Positions 51,591-59,613 of a stretch of 64,000 nt of DNA are shown here, in pieces. A program made the translations under genes and the position numbers. The notes below the pieces were generated by a model, which did not search any database, was not told the origin of the DNA, and saw nothing but the letters and a program-made list of their open reading frames with translations. Where the stretch lies: the NCBI GenBank assembly GCA_035906255.1, contig JAMIFM010000011.1:123450-187449 (forward strand). Direction: 5' to 3'. How positions within the stretch are numbered: position 1 is the stretch's first letter; every line of letters begins with the position of its first letter. This DNA is from SB11 sp035906255. Lineage in GTDB: Bacteria > Bacteroidota > Bacteroidia > UBA8524.

Positions 51591-51616
51591 AAAAGCCGAT
51601 GCTGTTGCATCGGCTT
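51591..51616 (-). terminator. Terminator after the TlpA-like gene
   Basis: AAGCCGATGC and GCATCGGCTT around TGTT; on the minus strand a run of T follows. Confidence 0.87.
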
Positions 51617-51644
51617 CATATCAGGGTTGTGTTCATAATGTGTG

Positions 51645-53195
51645 TTAATGTCCGTGCCCGTCATCAGGACTGTGGCCGTCTTTCTCCCCTTCTTTCTTCG
51701 GAGGGGCGGTATAAGGCAGTTTCAACTCGTTATACAGCACCTCTTTCAATTGTTCAGCACCCAAACGCTTGGCCATAATCATCTTGTTTTTATCCAACAA
51801 GAAAATCTGAGGGGTGCTGTTAAGGTTGTAATACTTACGGAATTGCGAGATGTTCCAAACATCGGTAACGTTTATCCATTTCAATTGATTATCGCGTATG
51901 TATTGTGCCCACTTATCCATATCCTGTTCTACACCCACTGCATACACTTCAACACCACGAGCCTTTACGGTGTCGTAAAAACCTTTTATAACCGGCATTT
52001 CTTTTTTGCAATGGCCGCAATCCGGATCCCAAAATACCAGCACGGTATATTCTGCCTTTACATCGTATAAATTGGTTGTTTTTTCCTTACTCAGCAAAAT
52101 ACCCAAGTTTCTTCCCCTCAGTTCTTCGTTGGTATCACGGTCAACAATCTTATTTATTTTACGTTGAAGGGTAGAATCAAACATTTCTAACTGGGGTGCA
52201 GGCATAAAGCACAACGAAGGCAAGTACGACTCTGCATTGCTGCGGGTACGTATTATTTCAGTAGAGTCTAACCAATAACAATCTTTAAAGGTATAGTACT
52301 TTGCTGCCAAGCGTATTGCTACACCATCCATACAGATGTATTGTGAGTTTTGGTACTTATTCATAATATGAATAAGCGTGAAGCGGAAACCTTCTTTATT
52401 CGGCCTTGTCTTTTCAATTATGCTTACCGCTGCGGCATATAAAGAATCAGGATGTTGTACTGTTACTTTCTCTAAAAAGCGGTTTAGTTTGCTTTGATAC
52501 ACAGGGGTACGTAATACGCAACCACTTGTAAAGTTTACATTATCCCAATAATGGTCGCGATAGTAATAATATTGCCAGTTGCTATCTGCGCCAATTGGGG
52601 CATCCGGTACGTCAGGCTCGGTCATGGCCAAAAACAATTGAGTTAATACCGCATTAGGGTATCTTTTTATAAACTCAGTGCGATAGGCATATACTTCCCT
52701 AGGAATGTTTTTAATACGTTCATTTATTTTAGTAACCGTATCGCGTTTTGTAGGATCGTTTAACCACTCTTTGGCTCTTTTTTTCAAGTCTTCCTCTTCC
52801 ATCCCTATTTTATAGGTGTATTGGTTAAACTCAAAAAATATTTCATTTTCCCTTGAGCCTTTCACTTTCATGCTCATCATGTAGTTTGCGGTGTCGGTTT
52901 CCAGTGTAAAATCAGTTTCACTTACTACAAACTCAAACAACTTTACCCTGTTCACAGCAATCATATAAATACCGCACTCAAGGGCAGTATCACGTTTAAA
53001 AGTAACCCAGCCTTTACTATCCATACGGGCAGAATCGGCCAAATAGGTATTATCGCCCATATAATGGGCAAGGTAGGCCATAGTATCTTTTAGCCCTTTG
53101 ATACGGACTTTGATGTTGTACGACGGATTATTACCTGCAAAGGCGGTAACTGCCATCGATGTAATGATTGCGGTTAGTAGTAATACTCTCTTCAT
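51645..53195 (-). CDS. TlpA-family thioredoxin-like protein with N-terminal extension and His-rich tail
   Basis: 516 residues. Signal peptide ending TAFA; N-terminal beta domain (about 25-130) of the DUF4369/DUF5106 kind found before Bacteroidota thioredoxins. A helical middle follows, then a TlpA/AhpC-type thioredoxin domain (about 355-495) with active site CGHC (WDPDCGHCKKEMP) and a cis-Pro near STPQIF. The last ~14 residues are His/Asp/Gly-rich (KDGHSPDDGHGH), possibly metal-binding. Periplasmic thiol reductant or assembly factor (inference). Confidence 0.88.
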   Translation of the reverse strand: MKRVLLLTAIITSMAVTAFAGNNPSYNIKVRIKGLKDTMAYLAHYMGDNTYLADSARMDSKGWVTFKRDTALECGIYMIAVNRVKLFEFVVSETDFTLETDTANYMMSMKVKGSRENEIFFEFNQYTYKIGMEEEDLKKRAKEWLNDPTKRDTVTKINERIKNIPREVYAYRTEFIKRYPNAVLTQLFLAMTEPDVPDAPIGADSNWQYYYYRDHYWDNVNFTSGCVLRTPVYQSKLNRFLEKVTVQHPDSLYAAAVSIIEKTRPNKEGFRFTLIHIMNKYQNSQYICMDGVAIRLAAKYYTFKDCYWLDSTEIIRTRSNAESYLPSLCFMPAPQLEMFDSTLQRKINKIVDRDTNEELRGRNLGILLSKEKTTNLYDVKAEYTVLVFWDPDCGHCKKEMPVIKGFYDTVKARGVEVYAVGVEQDMDKWAQYIRDNQLKWINVTDVWNISQFRKYYNLNSTPQIFLLDKNKMIMAKRLGAEQLKEVLYNELKLPYTAPPKKEGEKDGHSPDDGHGH

Positions 53196-53442
53196 CTAAT
53201 ACGGTTTCTTTTTTCAAGATTAAGCAAAAGCTTAATGCGTTGCATACTTCACCGCCGCAATTTTTTTGCCAGTTTACCGTATCAGGCAAAAATTATACAT
53301 AACTGCTATTTGAGCCTATACAATTACGATATGGCTTATTTATAGTGTGTGGCCTGCCAAATACAGATTCATCCCTCTAAAAAACAATTTCAGTTAAGTT
53401 TTAGCACGGGGCTAATATTATTTTAACTCAAAAAACGCTTCT
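53196..53442. other. Intergenic region between divergent genes
   Basis: About 250 bases separating the TlpA-like and 5'-nucleotidase genes. No TAnnTTTG, hairpin or small frame was convincing. Promoters for both genes should lie here. Confidence 0.4.
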
Positions 53443-53454
53443 TTGCACCCATAC

Positions 53455-54210
53455 ATGAAGAAGCTGCTATACATACTGCTATTGCTGTGCGTTGCTATGG
53501 GCTGCAAACCGCGTAGTTATGCAGTACAGCAAATAAGCTCTGCAAGTAAACGCATCAACACCCTTGATAGCACCAACCGTCCCGATAGCAGCATATTAGC
53601 CCTGATAGCCCCTTATAAACTTAGGCTCGACTCGCAAATGAAGGTGGTAATAGGCAGCACTTTGGTTGATATGCCCAATACCCGCCCTAATGGTACGTTA
53701 GGAAATTTTATTGCCGATATACTTAAAACCCAAACCCAGCGTATTATAAAAACCGATATTGATTTTGCTTTTACTAACATATCGGGCATACGCCAGCCCA
53801 TGTTGCCCGCCGGAGACATAACTAAAGGAAAAGTGTTTGAAATACTGCCTTTTGATAATATGGTGATAGCTGCCGAGGTAAAAGGCGAAACCCTAAAAAA
53901 GGTGTTTGAGCAAATTGCGGCCAAAGGGGGCGAAGCAATTACAGGATTTAAACTTACGATAAAGGATAATAAACTGGTAGAAGCTACCTATAATAATATA
54001 CCTGTTGACTATACAAAGAATTATGTGGTATGCACCACTGATTTTTTGTTTACCGGCGGCGATAACTATACCATGTTTAAAGACGGTGTGGTAAAAGAAT
54101 ACAAAACCGGTATTACCATACGCGATATGGTAATGGACTATATATATAATATATGTGCAGTAAACGGAGCCTTAAACCCACAACCCGATGAGCGGATCAC
54201 AATTCAATAG
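53455..54210 (+). CDS. 5'-nucleotidase C-terminal (substrate-binding) domain lipoprotein
   Basis: 251 residues from ATG 53455; the frame's earlier TTG is ignored. Lipobox VAMGC. The whole mature part is the C-terminal domain of UshA-type 5'-nucleotidases: NGTLGNFIADIL, FTNISGIRQPML, GKVFEILPFDNMVI, and FLFTGGDNYTMF, whose aromatic and GGD motifs hold the base. The metal-binding N-terminal domain is missing here and is encoded by the next gene, which overlaps by 23 bases. The two polypeptides presumably assemble into one enzyme. Confidence 0.87.
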   Translation: MKKLLYILLLLCVAMGCKPRSYAVQQISSASKRINTLDSTNRPDSSILALIAPYKLRLDSQMKVVIGSTLVDMPNTRPNGTLGNFIADILKTQTQRIIKTDIDFAFTNISGIRQPMLPAGDITKGKVFEILPFDNMVIAAEVKGETLKKVFEQIAAKGGEAITGFKLTIKDNKLVEATYNNIPVDYTKNYVVCTTDFLFTGGDNYTMFKDGVVKEYKTGITIRDMVMDYIYNICAVNGALNPQPDERITIQ

Positions 54211-55132
54211 AAAAGAGTTTATACGCAATGTGATGGGCGCAGGCATGGCCGTTGCCCTTAGCAAGTTTCCGTTAGAGGCTGTGGCTAAAAGTGAGGGGCT
54301 TGCAACTTTTACCATACTGCACACTAACGACTGGCACAGCCGCATTGAGCCTTTCCCTATGGATGGCGGAAAACACCAAGGTTTGGGCGGAGCTGCCTAC
54401 CGCGCGGCCATGATAAAACGCATACGCAGTGAAAATGAGCACGTGTTGGTTTTGGATAGCGGCGATATGTTTCAAGGTACTCCCTATTATAATTTTTACG
54501 GGGGAGAGTTAGAGTTTAAATTGATGACCGAAATGGGGTACGATTGTGCCACATTGGGTAACCACGATTTTGACGGCGGTATTGAAGGGTTGAAAAAACA
54601 ACTGCCGCACGCAGGTTTCAGTATTATTAACAGTAACTATGATTTTAGCAATACGGCTTTAAAGGATACTTTTAAACCCTATAAGATTTTTAAATTGGGC
54701 AAAATAAAAGTGGGGGTTACCGCCGTTGGAATAGATTTACAAGGACTGGTTCCGAATGTACTGTGGAATGGACTCACCTATACCAACCCTGTGGAAAAAT
54801 CAAACTTTTGGGCAGAATATTTAAAAAAAATCGAAAAGTGCGATGTTGTTGTATTACTTTCGCACCTCGGTTACAAATACAGTGATGACAAGGTTTCCGA
54901 CGAGTTTTTGGCAAAAAACTCAAGAAACATCGATGTTATACTTGGCGGCCATACCCATACATTCTTGGAAAGCCCCGTAAACATTACGAACCTTGACGGA
55001 AAGCCGGTTTTGATTAATCAAGTCGGCTGGGCGGGCATCATGCTGGGACGGCTTGATTTTACAATGGTTTCGGGAGAAATCGCGACTAACCCGCAAAGCA
55101 CTATGTTAAAAGTTTCCGAAAAGTCAACGTAA
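54188..55132 (+). CDS. 5'-nucleotidase N-terminal metallophosphoesterase domain protein
   Basis: 314 residues. The N-terminus (NRKEFIRNVMGAGMAVAL) resembles a twin-arginine-type signal with RK in place of RR. Catalytic motifs are complete: LHTNDWHS, LDSGDMFQG, LGNHDFDGG, LLSHLGYK, GGHTHTF. Alone it has the bimetal centre but no base-binding domain, which lies in the overlapping upstream gene. In E. coli UshA these two domains form one chain in the opposite order. Hydrolyses nucleotides or related phosphates (by family). Confidence 0.9.
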   Translation: MSGSQFNRKEFIRNVMGAGMAVALSKFPLEAVAKSEGLATFTILHTNDWHSRIEPFPMDGGKHQGLGGAAYRAAMIKRIRSENEHVLVLDSGDMFQGTPYYNFYGGELEFKLMTEMGYDCATLGNHDFDGGIEGLKKQLPHAGFSIINSNYDFSNTALKDTFKPYKIFKLGKIKVGVTAVGIDLQGLVPNVLWNGLTYTNPVEKSNFWAEYLKKIEKCDVVVLLSHLGYKYSDDKVSDEFLAKNSRNIDVILGGHTHTFLESPVNITNLDGKPVLINQVGWAGIMLGRLDFTMVSGEIATNPQSTMLKVSEKST

Positions 55133-55164
55133 AAAAATTTTTTTGTTAACTATTTTTAAAACAA

Positions 55165-55173
55165 TTTTACACA
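55165..55173 (+). promoter_or_regulatory. Single DnaA-box-like site upstream of dnaA
   Basis: TTTTACACA fits the relaxed DnaA box TTWTNCACA. It lies 28 bases before dnaA, where autoregulation is possible. One site is not an origin. Confidence 0.3.
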
Positions 55174-55186
55174 CCCTTAGCAGAAC

Positions 55187-55191
55187 GGAGG
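55187..55191 (+). promoter_or_regulatory. Shine-Dalgarno-like sequence of dnaA
   Basis: GGAGG lies 10 bases before the dnaA ATG. Canonical SD sequences are rare upstream of genes in this window, so it stands out. Confidence 0.5.
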
Positions 55192-55201
55192 AATAGAGCC
55201 T

Positions 55202-56635
55202 ATGACGGAAAAGACCGCAGAAGAAGTATGGAATAACTGTTTAAAAATTATTAAGGACAATGTCCCCCCTCAAAGTTTTAAAACTTGGTTTGACCCAATT
55301 AAACCGATTAAACTTGAGGATAAAGTTTTAACCATCCAAGTGCCCAGCCAGTTCTTTTATGAATGGTTGGAGGAACATTACGTAACCCTGTTGCGCAAAA
55401 CTCTTAAACAAGAGTTGGGCGTAGGCTCTCGCCTTGAGTACAACATTATTGTTGAAAACACGGCAGGGAACAATCCGTACACTATTAACATGCCCACCAG
55501 CAATGCGGCAAAAATTGACCCTAACGAGGTGGGGATGCCGCTTAACTTAGGGACAAACATTAAAAACCCGTTTGTGATACCCGGTTTGCGGAAAGTGAAT
55601 ATCGACTCGCAACTGAATCCAAACTATACTTTTGAAAATTTTATAGAGGGCGATTGCAACCGTCTTGCACGCAGTGCAGGTTTTGCAGTAGCTAATAAAC
55701 CCGGCGGCACTGCCTTTAACCCCCTTATGATATTTGGCGGTGTGGGCTTGGGAAAAACACACTTACTGCACGCTATTGGCAATCATATTAAACAGCTTAA
55801 TAAAAACAAGTTCGTTTTATACGTATCGGCTGAAAAGTTTATCAACCAGTTTATTGAATCGGTTAGAAACAACAACAACAGCGATTTCATCAACTTTTAC
55901 CAATACCTTGATGTATTGATTTTGGATGATGTGCAGTTTTTTGCCAAAAAAGAAAAAACACAGGAAATATTCTTTCAGATATTTAACCACCTGCACCAAA
56001 ACGGCAAGCAGATAATATTAAGCTCTGACCGTCCGCCAAAAGATTTGAAGGACATGGACGAACGTCTGTTATCACGTTTCAAATGGGGATTGAGTGCTGA
56101 TTTGCAAACTCCTGATTTTGAAACCCGTGTAGCTATATTAGAGCATAAAATGTATGCCGACGGTATCTCATTGAGCCACGATGTGGTGGAGTATGTTGCC
56201 CATAATATAGATAACAACATCCGTGAGCTTGAAGGTGCACTGGTATCATTGCTTGCACAAGCCTCTCTTAACCGCAAAGAAGTGGATATTGAGTTGGCCA
56301 AGCAAATGATGAAGAACTTTGTGAAGAATGTATCTCGCGAAATTTCGATTGACTACATTCAGAAATTGGTGTGCGATTACTATGGCATATCAGTTGACCA
56401 AGTGAAATCAAAAACCCGTAAACGCGAAATTGTTCAGGCACGCCAAATATCAATGTTCTTTGCTAAAGACCTTACCAAAGCATCGCTAAAAAACATAGGT
56501 ATGCACTTTGGTGGCCGTGACCACAGTACAGTGATACACGCCTGCCAAACGGTGAATGATTTAATTGAGACTGATAAAAAATTCCGTGGCGATGTTGAAG
56601 AAATATCTAAACGGATTAAAATAAACACTATGTAA
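55202..56635 (+). CDS. dnaA: Chromosomal replication initiator DnaA
   Basis: 477 residues. Domain I at the front (EEVWNNCLKIIKDNVPPQSFKTWF). The AAA+ domain has Walker A GGVGLGKTH at 179-187 and Walker B VLILDDVQFF near 235. C-terminal domain IV carries the box-binding signature FGGRDHSTVIHACQTV near 440-455. Length is normal. No cluster of DnaA boxes was seen near it, and dnaA is not always at the origin in Bacteroidota. It binds the origin and opens DNA for replication. Confidence 0.98.
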   Translation: MTEKTAEEVWNNCLKIIKDNVPPQSFKTWFDPIKPIKLEDKVLTIQVPSQFFYEWLEEHYVTLLRKTLKQELGVGSRLEYNIIVENTAGNNPYTINMPTSNAAKIDPNEVGMPLNLGTNIKNPFVIPGLRKVNIDSQLNPNYTFENFIEGDCNRLARSAGFAVANKPGGTAFNPLMIFGGVGLGKTHLLHAIGNHIKQLNKNKFVLYVSAEKFINQFIESVRNNNNSDFINFYQYLDVLILDDVQFFAKKEKTQEIFFQIFNHLHQNGKQIILSSDRPPKDLKDMDERLLSRFKWGLSADLQTPDFETRVAILEHKMYADGISLSHDVVEYVAHNIDNNIRELEGALVSLLAQASLNRKEVDIELAKQMMKNFVKNVSREISIDYIQKLVCDYYGISVDQVKSKTRKREIVQARQISMFFAKDLTKASLKNIGMHFGGRDHSTVIHACQTVNDLIETDKKFRGDVEEISKRIKINTM

Positions 56636-56656
56636 GTGTTTAGCATAAAAGTATAA

Positions 56657-56688
56657 AAATGCTGCCCCGCAAAGGCAGCATTTTTTAT
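56657..56688 (+). terminator. Terminator after dnaA
   Basis: AAATGCTGCC and GGCAGCATTT around CCGCAAA, followed by a T run. Its T run merges with the -7 element of the next gene. Confidence 0.88.
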
Positions 56689-56693
56689 TTTTG
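56686..56693 (+). promoter_or_regulatory. -7 element abutting the next start codon
   Basis: TATTTTTG ends 4 bases before ATG 56698, as at marC. The transcript would be nearly leaderless. Confidence 0.4.
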
Positions 56694-56697
56694 GGGT

Positions 56698-57144
56698 ATG
56701 CAAAACCTCCTCCCTCCTATTAAACACGTTGCTATTATTAATGCTTCTATTGGTAAAGTATATGAAACCCTTACAACAGGCAAGGGTTGGGACGGGTGGT
56801 TTACCGACGGTACTGTGGTGGATTTGGAGGCCAAACGGATACAATTGGTTTGGACGATGAACGGCCCCTACAAAGCCAACGGCGTTGAAACAGGCCCTAT
56901 AGTAAGTGCAATCCCTAATAAAGAGTTCGCTTTTATTTGGCACGAAGGCAAACACAATACTACCGTAACGTTTACACTTGAAACCAAAGACAGTAAAACC
57001 AAAATAACGGTGACCGAAACGGGTTATTTGCCCACTGATGCAGGAATGTGGCAACTGCTGGATTGTGCCATTGGCTGGGGCGAAGCCATCACTCTGATGA
57101 AGTTTTATTTAGAACACGGCATCCGCTACGATAGCGGATGGTAA
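56698..57144 (+). CDS. SRPBCC/AHSA1-family protein
   Basis: About 148 residues from ATG 56698; the longer frame would run through the dnaA terminator. START-like AHSA1 features: KHVAIINASIGKVYETLTTG at the front, GWDGWFTDGTVVDLEAK, VTFTLETKDSKTKITVTETG, and a C-terminal helix with GWGEAITLMKFYLEHGI. Proteins of this group may bind small ligands or act as Hsp90-activator-like folds; the role is unknown. Confidence 0.85.
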   Translation: MQNLLPPIKHVAIINASIGKVYETLTTGKGWDGWFTDGTVVDLEAKRIQLVWTMNGPYKANGVETGPIVSAIPNKEFAFIWHEGKHNTTVTFTLETKDSKTKITVTETGYLPTDAGMWQLLDCAIGWGEAITLMKFYLEHGIRYDSGW

Positions 57145-57155
57145 CAACCTACGTA

Positions 57156-57650
57156 CTAATTAAGAGATAACTGCATACTACCATCACTGTTTACCTCAAA
57201 AGTTATGTGCTCTTGCAAGGTAGTAGCCAATGATATGCCTGTATAATCCGCCGAAACAGGATAGATTTTATGGTTGCGGTCAGCAAGTACGGCTGTTTTA
57301 ATTTCAGCTGCCCCGCCCTTAAAAAAAGGATAAATAGCAAATACCATGGTGCGCGCAGTATTAAGTACATCGTCAACAATAATGGCGTATTGGCCTTTAA
57401 TAGTCTCCATATCAATACTTATAACCGTAGTGTGTTCGCTGGGCTTCTCTTTCACAATCTCAATCTTAGCCACTGTTACCGTCAAAGGTGATATAGCCCT
57501 TAACTCAGCACCAATCTTCTCCGCCAGCAGATAACCATGCTCGGCAATGCCCGCCACAATCAGTGCGTTTTGCTCCACATGCTGCTCATATATCTGATAC
57601 GCAATACGCTTAATCTTCCGTTCAATTTGTTCGTGGGTAAGGATTACCAT
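57156..57650 (-). CDS. Phosphoribosyltransferase, PyrR-like
   Basis: 164 residues from ATG 57650; an upstream extension to 57743 would cross the divergent transporter's leader. The PRPP-binding loop is IIVDDVLNTARTM near 96-108, where PyrR-type proteins have VDDVLYTGRT; Gly is replaced by Ala. AEHGYLLAEKI provides the hood. PyrR attenuates pyrimidine genes and converts uracil to UMP. Family members without RNA binding act as uracil or guanine PRTases; the altered loop leaves this open. Confidence 0.82.
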   Translation of the reverse strand: MVILTHEQIERKIKRIAYQIYEQHVEQNALIVAGIAEHGYLLAEKIGAELRAISPLTVTVAKIEIVKEKPSEHTTVISIDMETIKGQYAIIVDDVLNTARTMVFAIYPFFKGGAAEIKTAVLADRNHKIYPVSADYTGISLATTLQEHITFEVNSDGSMQLSLN

Positions 57651-57775
57651 GCCAAAAATCTTAAACACAATATTACACAAAATAGGCAGGTGCTGCCAAC
57701 GCCGTTTTGGTTTTAGTTTAAAAAAAGTGCATTTTGCACACAATAACTACTAACCGAAGAAACGATTACAGGCTT

Positions 57776-59470
57776 ATGAGTAAACAAAACGAGCAGTGGG
57801 GCAGCCGCGTGGGACTTATTTTGGCTATGGCGGGCAACGCCGTGGGTTTGGGTAATTTCTTGCGTTTCCCTGTGCAAGCACTAAACAATGGCGGTGGTGC
57901 TTTTATGATACCCTATTTGGTTTGCTTTGTTCTTATGGGCATTCCCTTGTTGTGGATAGAATGGAGTATGGGCAGGTTTGGCGGTAAATTTGGCCACCAC
58001 AGTACACCCTTTATTCTTGACAGTATGGATAAACGCCGCTTTTGGAAATACTTTGGCGTTTTCGGTATTTTTACCAACGTAGCCGTAGCTGCTTATTACT
58101 GTTATATTGAATCATGGACAATGTCATACGTGGTGCATTCTGTTGCGGGTACGTTTGATCGTAAGCCTATGACTTGGGTAGCGGGTTTCTTTAATAATTA
58201 CCTTGATATTTTTACCAGTACTACCGGAATACCTTTTGAAGCGGTAATTTTTTACCTGCTATGCTTGGGTTTAAATACTTTTATTCTTTCACGCGGTCTT
58301 AGCGGGGTTGAAAAGGTAGCCAAAATTGGTATGCCGCTACTTATATTATTTGGTGCATTTTTGGCCGTTAGGGGACTTACTTTGGGCACTTCGGGTGCAT
58401 CAGCAGAATATCCGAACGCAAGTGCGGTTGACGGTTTAAATTATTTGTGGACTCCCCAATATGGGAAATTAACCGACTTAAAAGTGTGGCTTAGCGCAGC
58501 AGGCCAAATATTCTTTACCCTATCTGTAGGTATGGGAACTGTACATTGTTATGCTGCTTACCTGAAAGCTAATGATGATGTGGCTCTTAACGGTATCTCG
58601 GCAGGGTTTACTAATGAATTTGTTGAAGTTATTTTAGGTGGTGCCATTGTAATACCTATTGCAGCCGGTTACTTAGGGTTGGATTGGGTAAAAGAAAATG
58701 CAGGCTTTGGTATGGCCTTCCAAACCATGCCCTTCTTGTTTGAAAAATGGGGACCTATACTTTCGGCTTTAGCGGGTGTATTTTGGTTTGGTTTGTTATT
58801 TTTTGCAGGCATTACATCCTCCCTTGCAATGGGAACACCATTAATGGGCTTTTTACAGGACGAGTTTTCCGTTAGCCGCAACAAATCGGCAATGGCTTTT
58901 GGTTTATTAGTATTGGTAATGGGTTTACCCACCGTTTTATTGTTTACCAAATCGGCTACAGGAGGGGTTAGTCTTATAGCCTTTGAAGAATATGATTATT
59001 GGGCGGGCACGGTATCGCTGGTGGTATTTGCCATGGCAGAAACCATTTTGTTCTCGTGGATATTCGGTATTAAGAAAGGCTGGGCTGAGATTAACACCGG
59101 TGCCGATTTAAAAGTGCACCCTGTGTTTAAATACATTATCGGATATGTAACCCCGGTAATGCTGATTATCGTGTTTTTTGGGGCACTAATTACCCCCGAA
59201 GCAAACGATTGGGGAGCTGCTTGGCAAAGTTTCACATCAGGGGGCGGATGGCCGCTTGATAACGGTTCGGTACTTAGCATGATAACTATGACAGGGCTAA
59301 ACGAAAAACTGGCTGCTGCTACCGACCCTGCAACGATTGAAACCCTTAAAACGGCTAAGTTATATACATATATTGCCCGTTTCTTACTAATTGGTTTGTT
59401 TGCAGGTATTAGCTGGATGGTGTTTATTGCTTACAAAAAAAGGCAGCGTGCCGAATTAAAAACCGCTTAA
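57776..59470 (+). CDS. Sodium-dependent transporter, NSS (SNF/LeuT) family
   Basis: 564 residues from ATG 57776. Twelve-span LeuT fold: WGSRVGLILAMAGNAVGLGN then FLRFPVQALNNGGGAFMIPY, matching TM1 with its unwound NAVGLGNFLRFP substrate and Na+ site. TM6 region and the long C-terminal tail are present. NSS proteins co-transport amino acids or related solutes with Na+. A 35-residue membrane peptide gene follows 12 bases after the stop, like MetS next to MetP. Substrate unknown. Confidence 0.93.
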   Translation: MSKQNEQWGSRVGLILAMAGNAVGLGNFLRFPVQALNNGGGAFMIPYLVCFVLMGIPLLWIEWSMGRFGGKFGHHSTPFILDSMDKRRFWKYFGVFGIFTNVAVAAYYCYIESWTMSYVVHSVAGTFDRKPMTWVAGFFNNYLDIFTSTTGIPFEAVIFYLLCLGLNTFILSRGLSGVEKVAKIGMPLLILFGAFLAVRGLTLGTSGASAEYPNASAVDGLNYLWTPQYGKLTDLKVWLSAAGQIFFTLSVGMGTVHCYAAYLKANDDVALNGISAGFTNEFVEVILGGAIVIPIAAGYLGLDWVKENAGFGMAFQTMPFLFEKWGPILSALAGVFWFGLLFFAGITSSLAMGTPLMGFLQDEFSVSRNKSAMAFGLLVLVMGLPTVLLFTKSATGGVSLIAFEEYDYWAGTVSLVVFAMAETILFSWIFGIKKGWAEINTGADLKVHPVFKYIIGYVTPVMLIIVFFGALITPEANDWGAAWQSFTSGGGWPLDNGSVLSMITMTGLNEKLAAATDPATIETLKTAKLYTYIARFLLIGLFAGISWMVFIAYKKRQRAELKTA

Positions 59471-59482
59471 TTTAACAACAGT

Positions 59483-59590
59483 ATGAATACAGAAGCTTTA
59501 GTGATAATGATATCGTCGCAGGTGGTAATAACTGCCTTTACGGTGTATTTTTTTTATAAAGTGTTTAGCAGTCCGATAAAAAAGGACTAA
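59483..59590 (+). CDS. Small membrane peptide, NSS transporter small subunit-like (MetS-type)
   Basis: A 35-residue frame: ATG 59483 to TAA 59590. One hydrophobic span (ALVIMISSQVVITAFTVYFF) and a short basic tail (YKVFSSPIKKD). It begins 12 bases after the stop of the NSS transporter, the position and design of the MetS subunit of Corynebacterium methionine importer MetPS. Too short for routine gene calls. Assignment as a subunit is inferred from position and shape. Confidence 0.65.
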   Translation: MNTEALVIMISSQVVITAFTVYFFYKVFSSPIKKD

Positions 59591-59613
59591 CCTACTTTTT
59601 AACCCTAACCCTG

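Noticed and set aside
55133..55201. Origin of replication next to dnaA
   Set aside because: Only one DnaA-box-like site and no AT-rich unwinding array with clustered boxes.
57727..57739. GTGCA/TGCAC inverted repeat between the PRTase and transporter genes
   Set aside because: Only five base pairs with a three-base centre; too short to claim an operator without a second copy.
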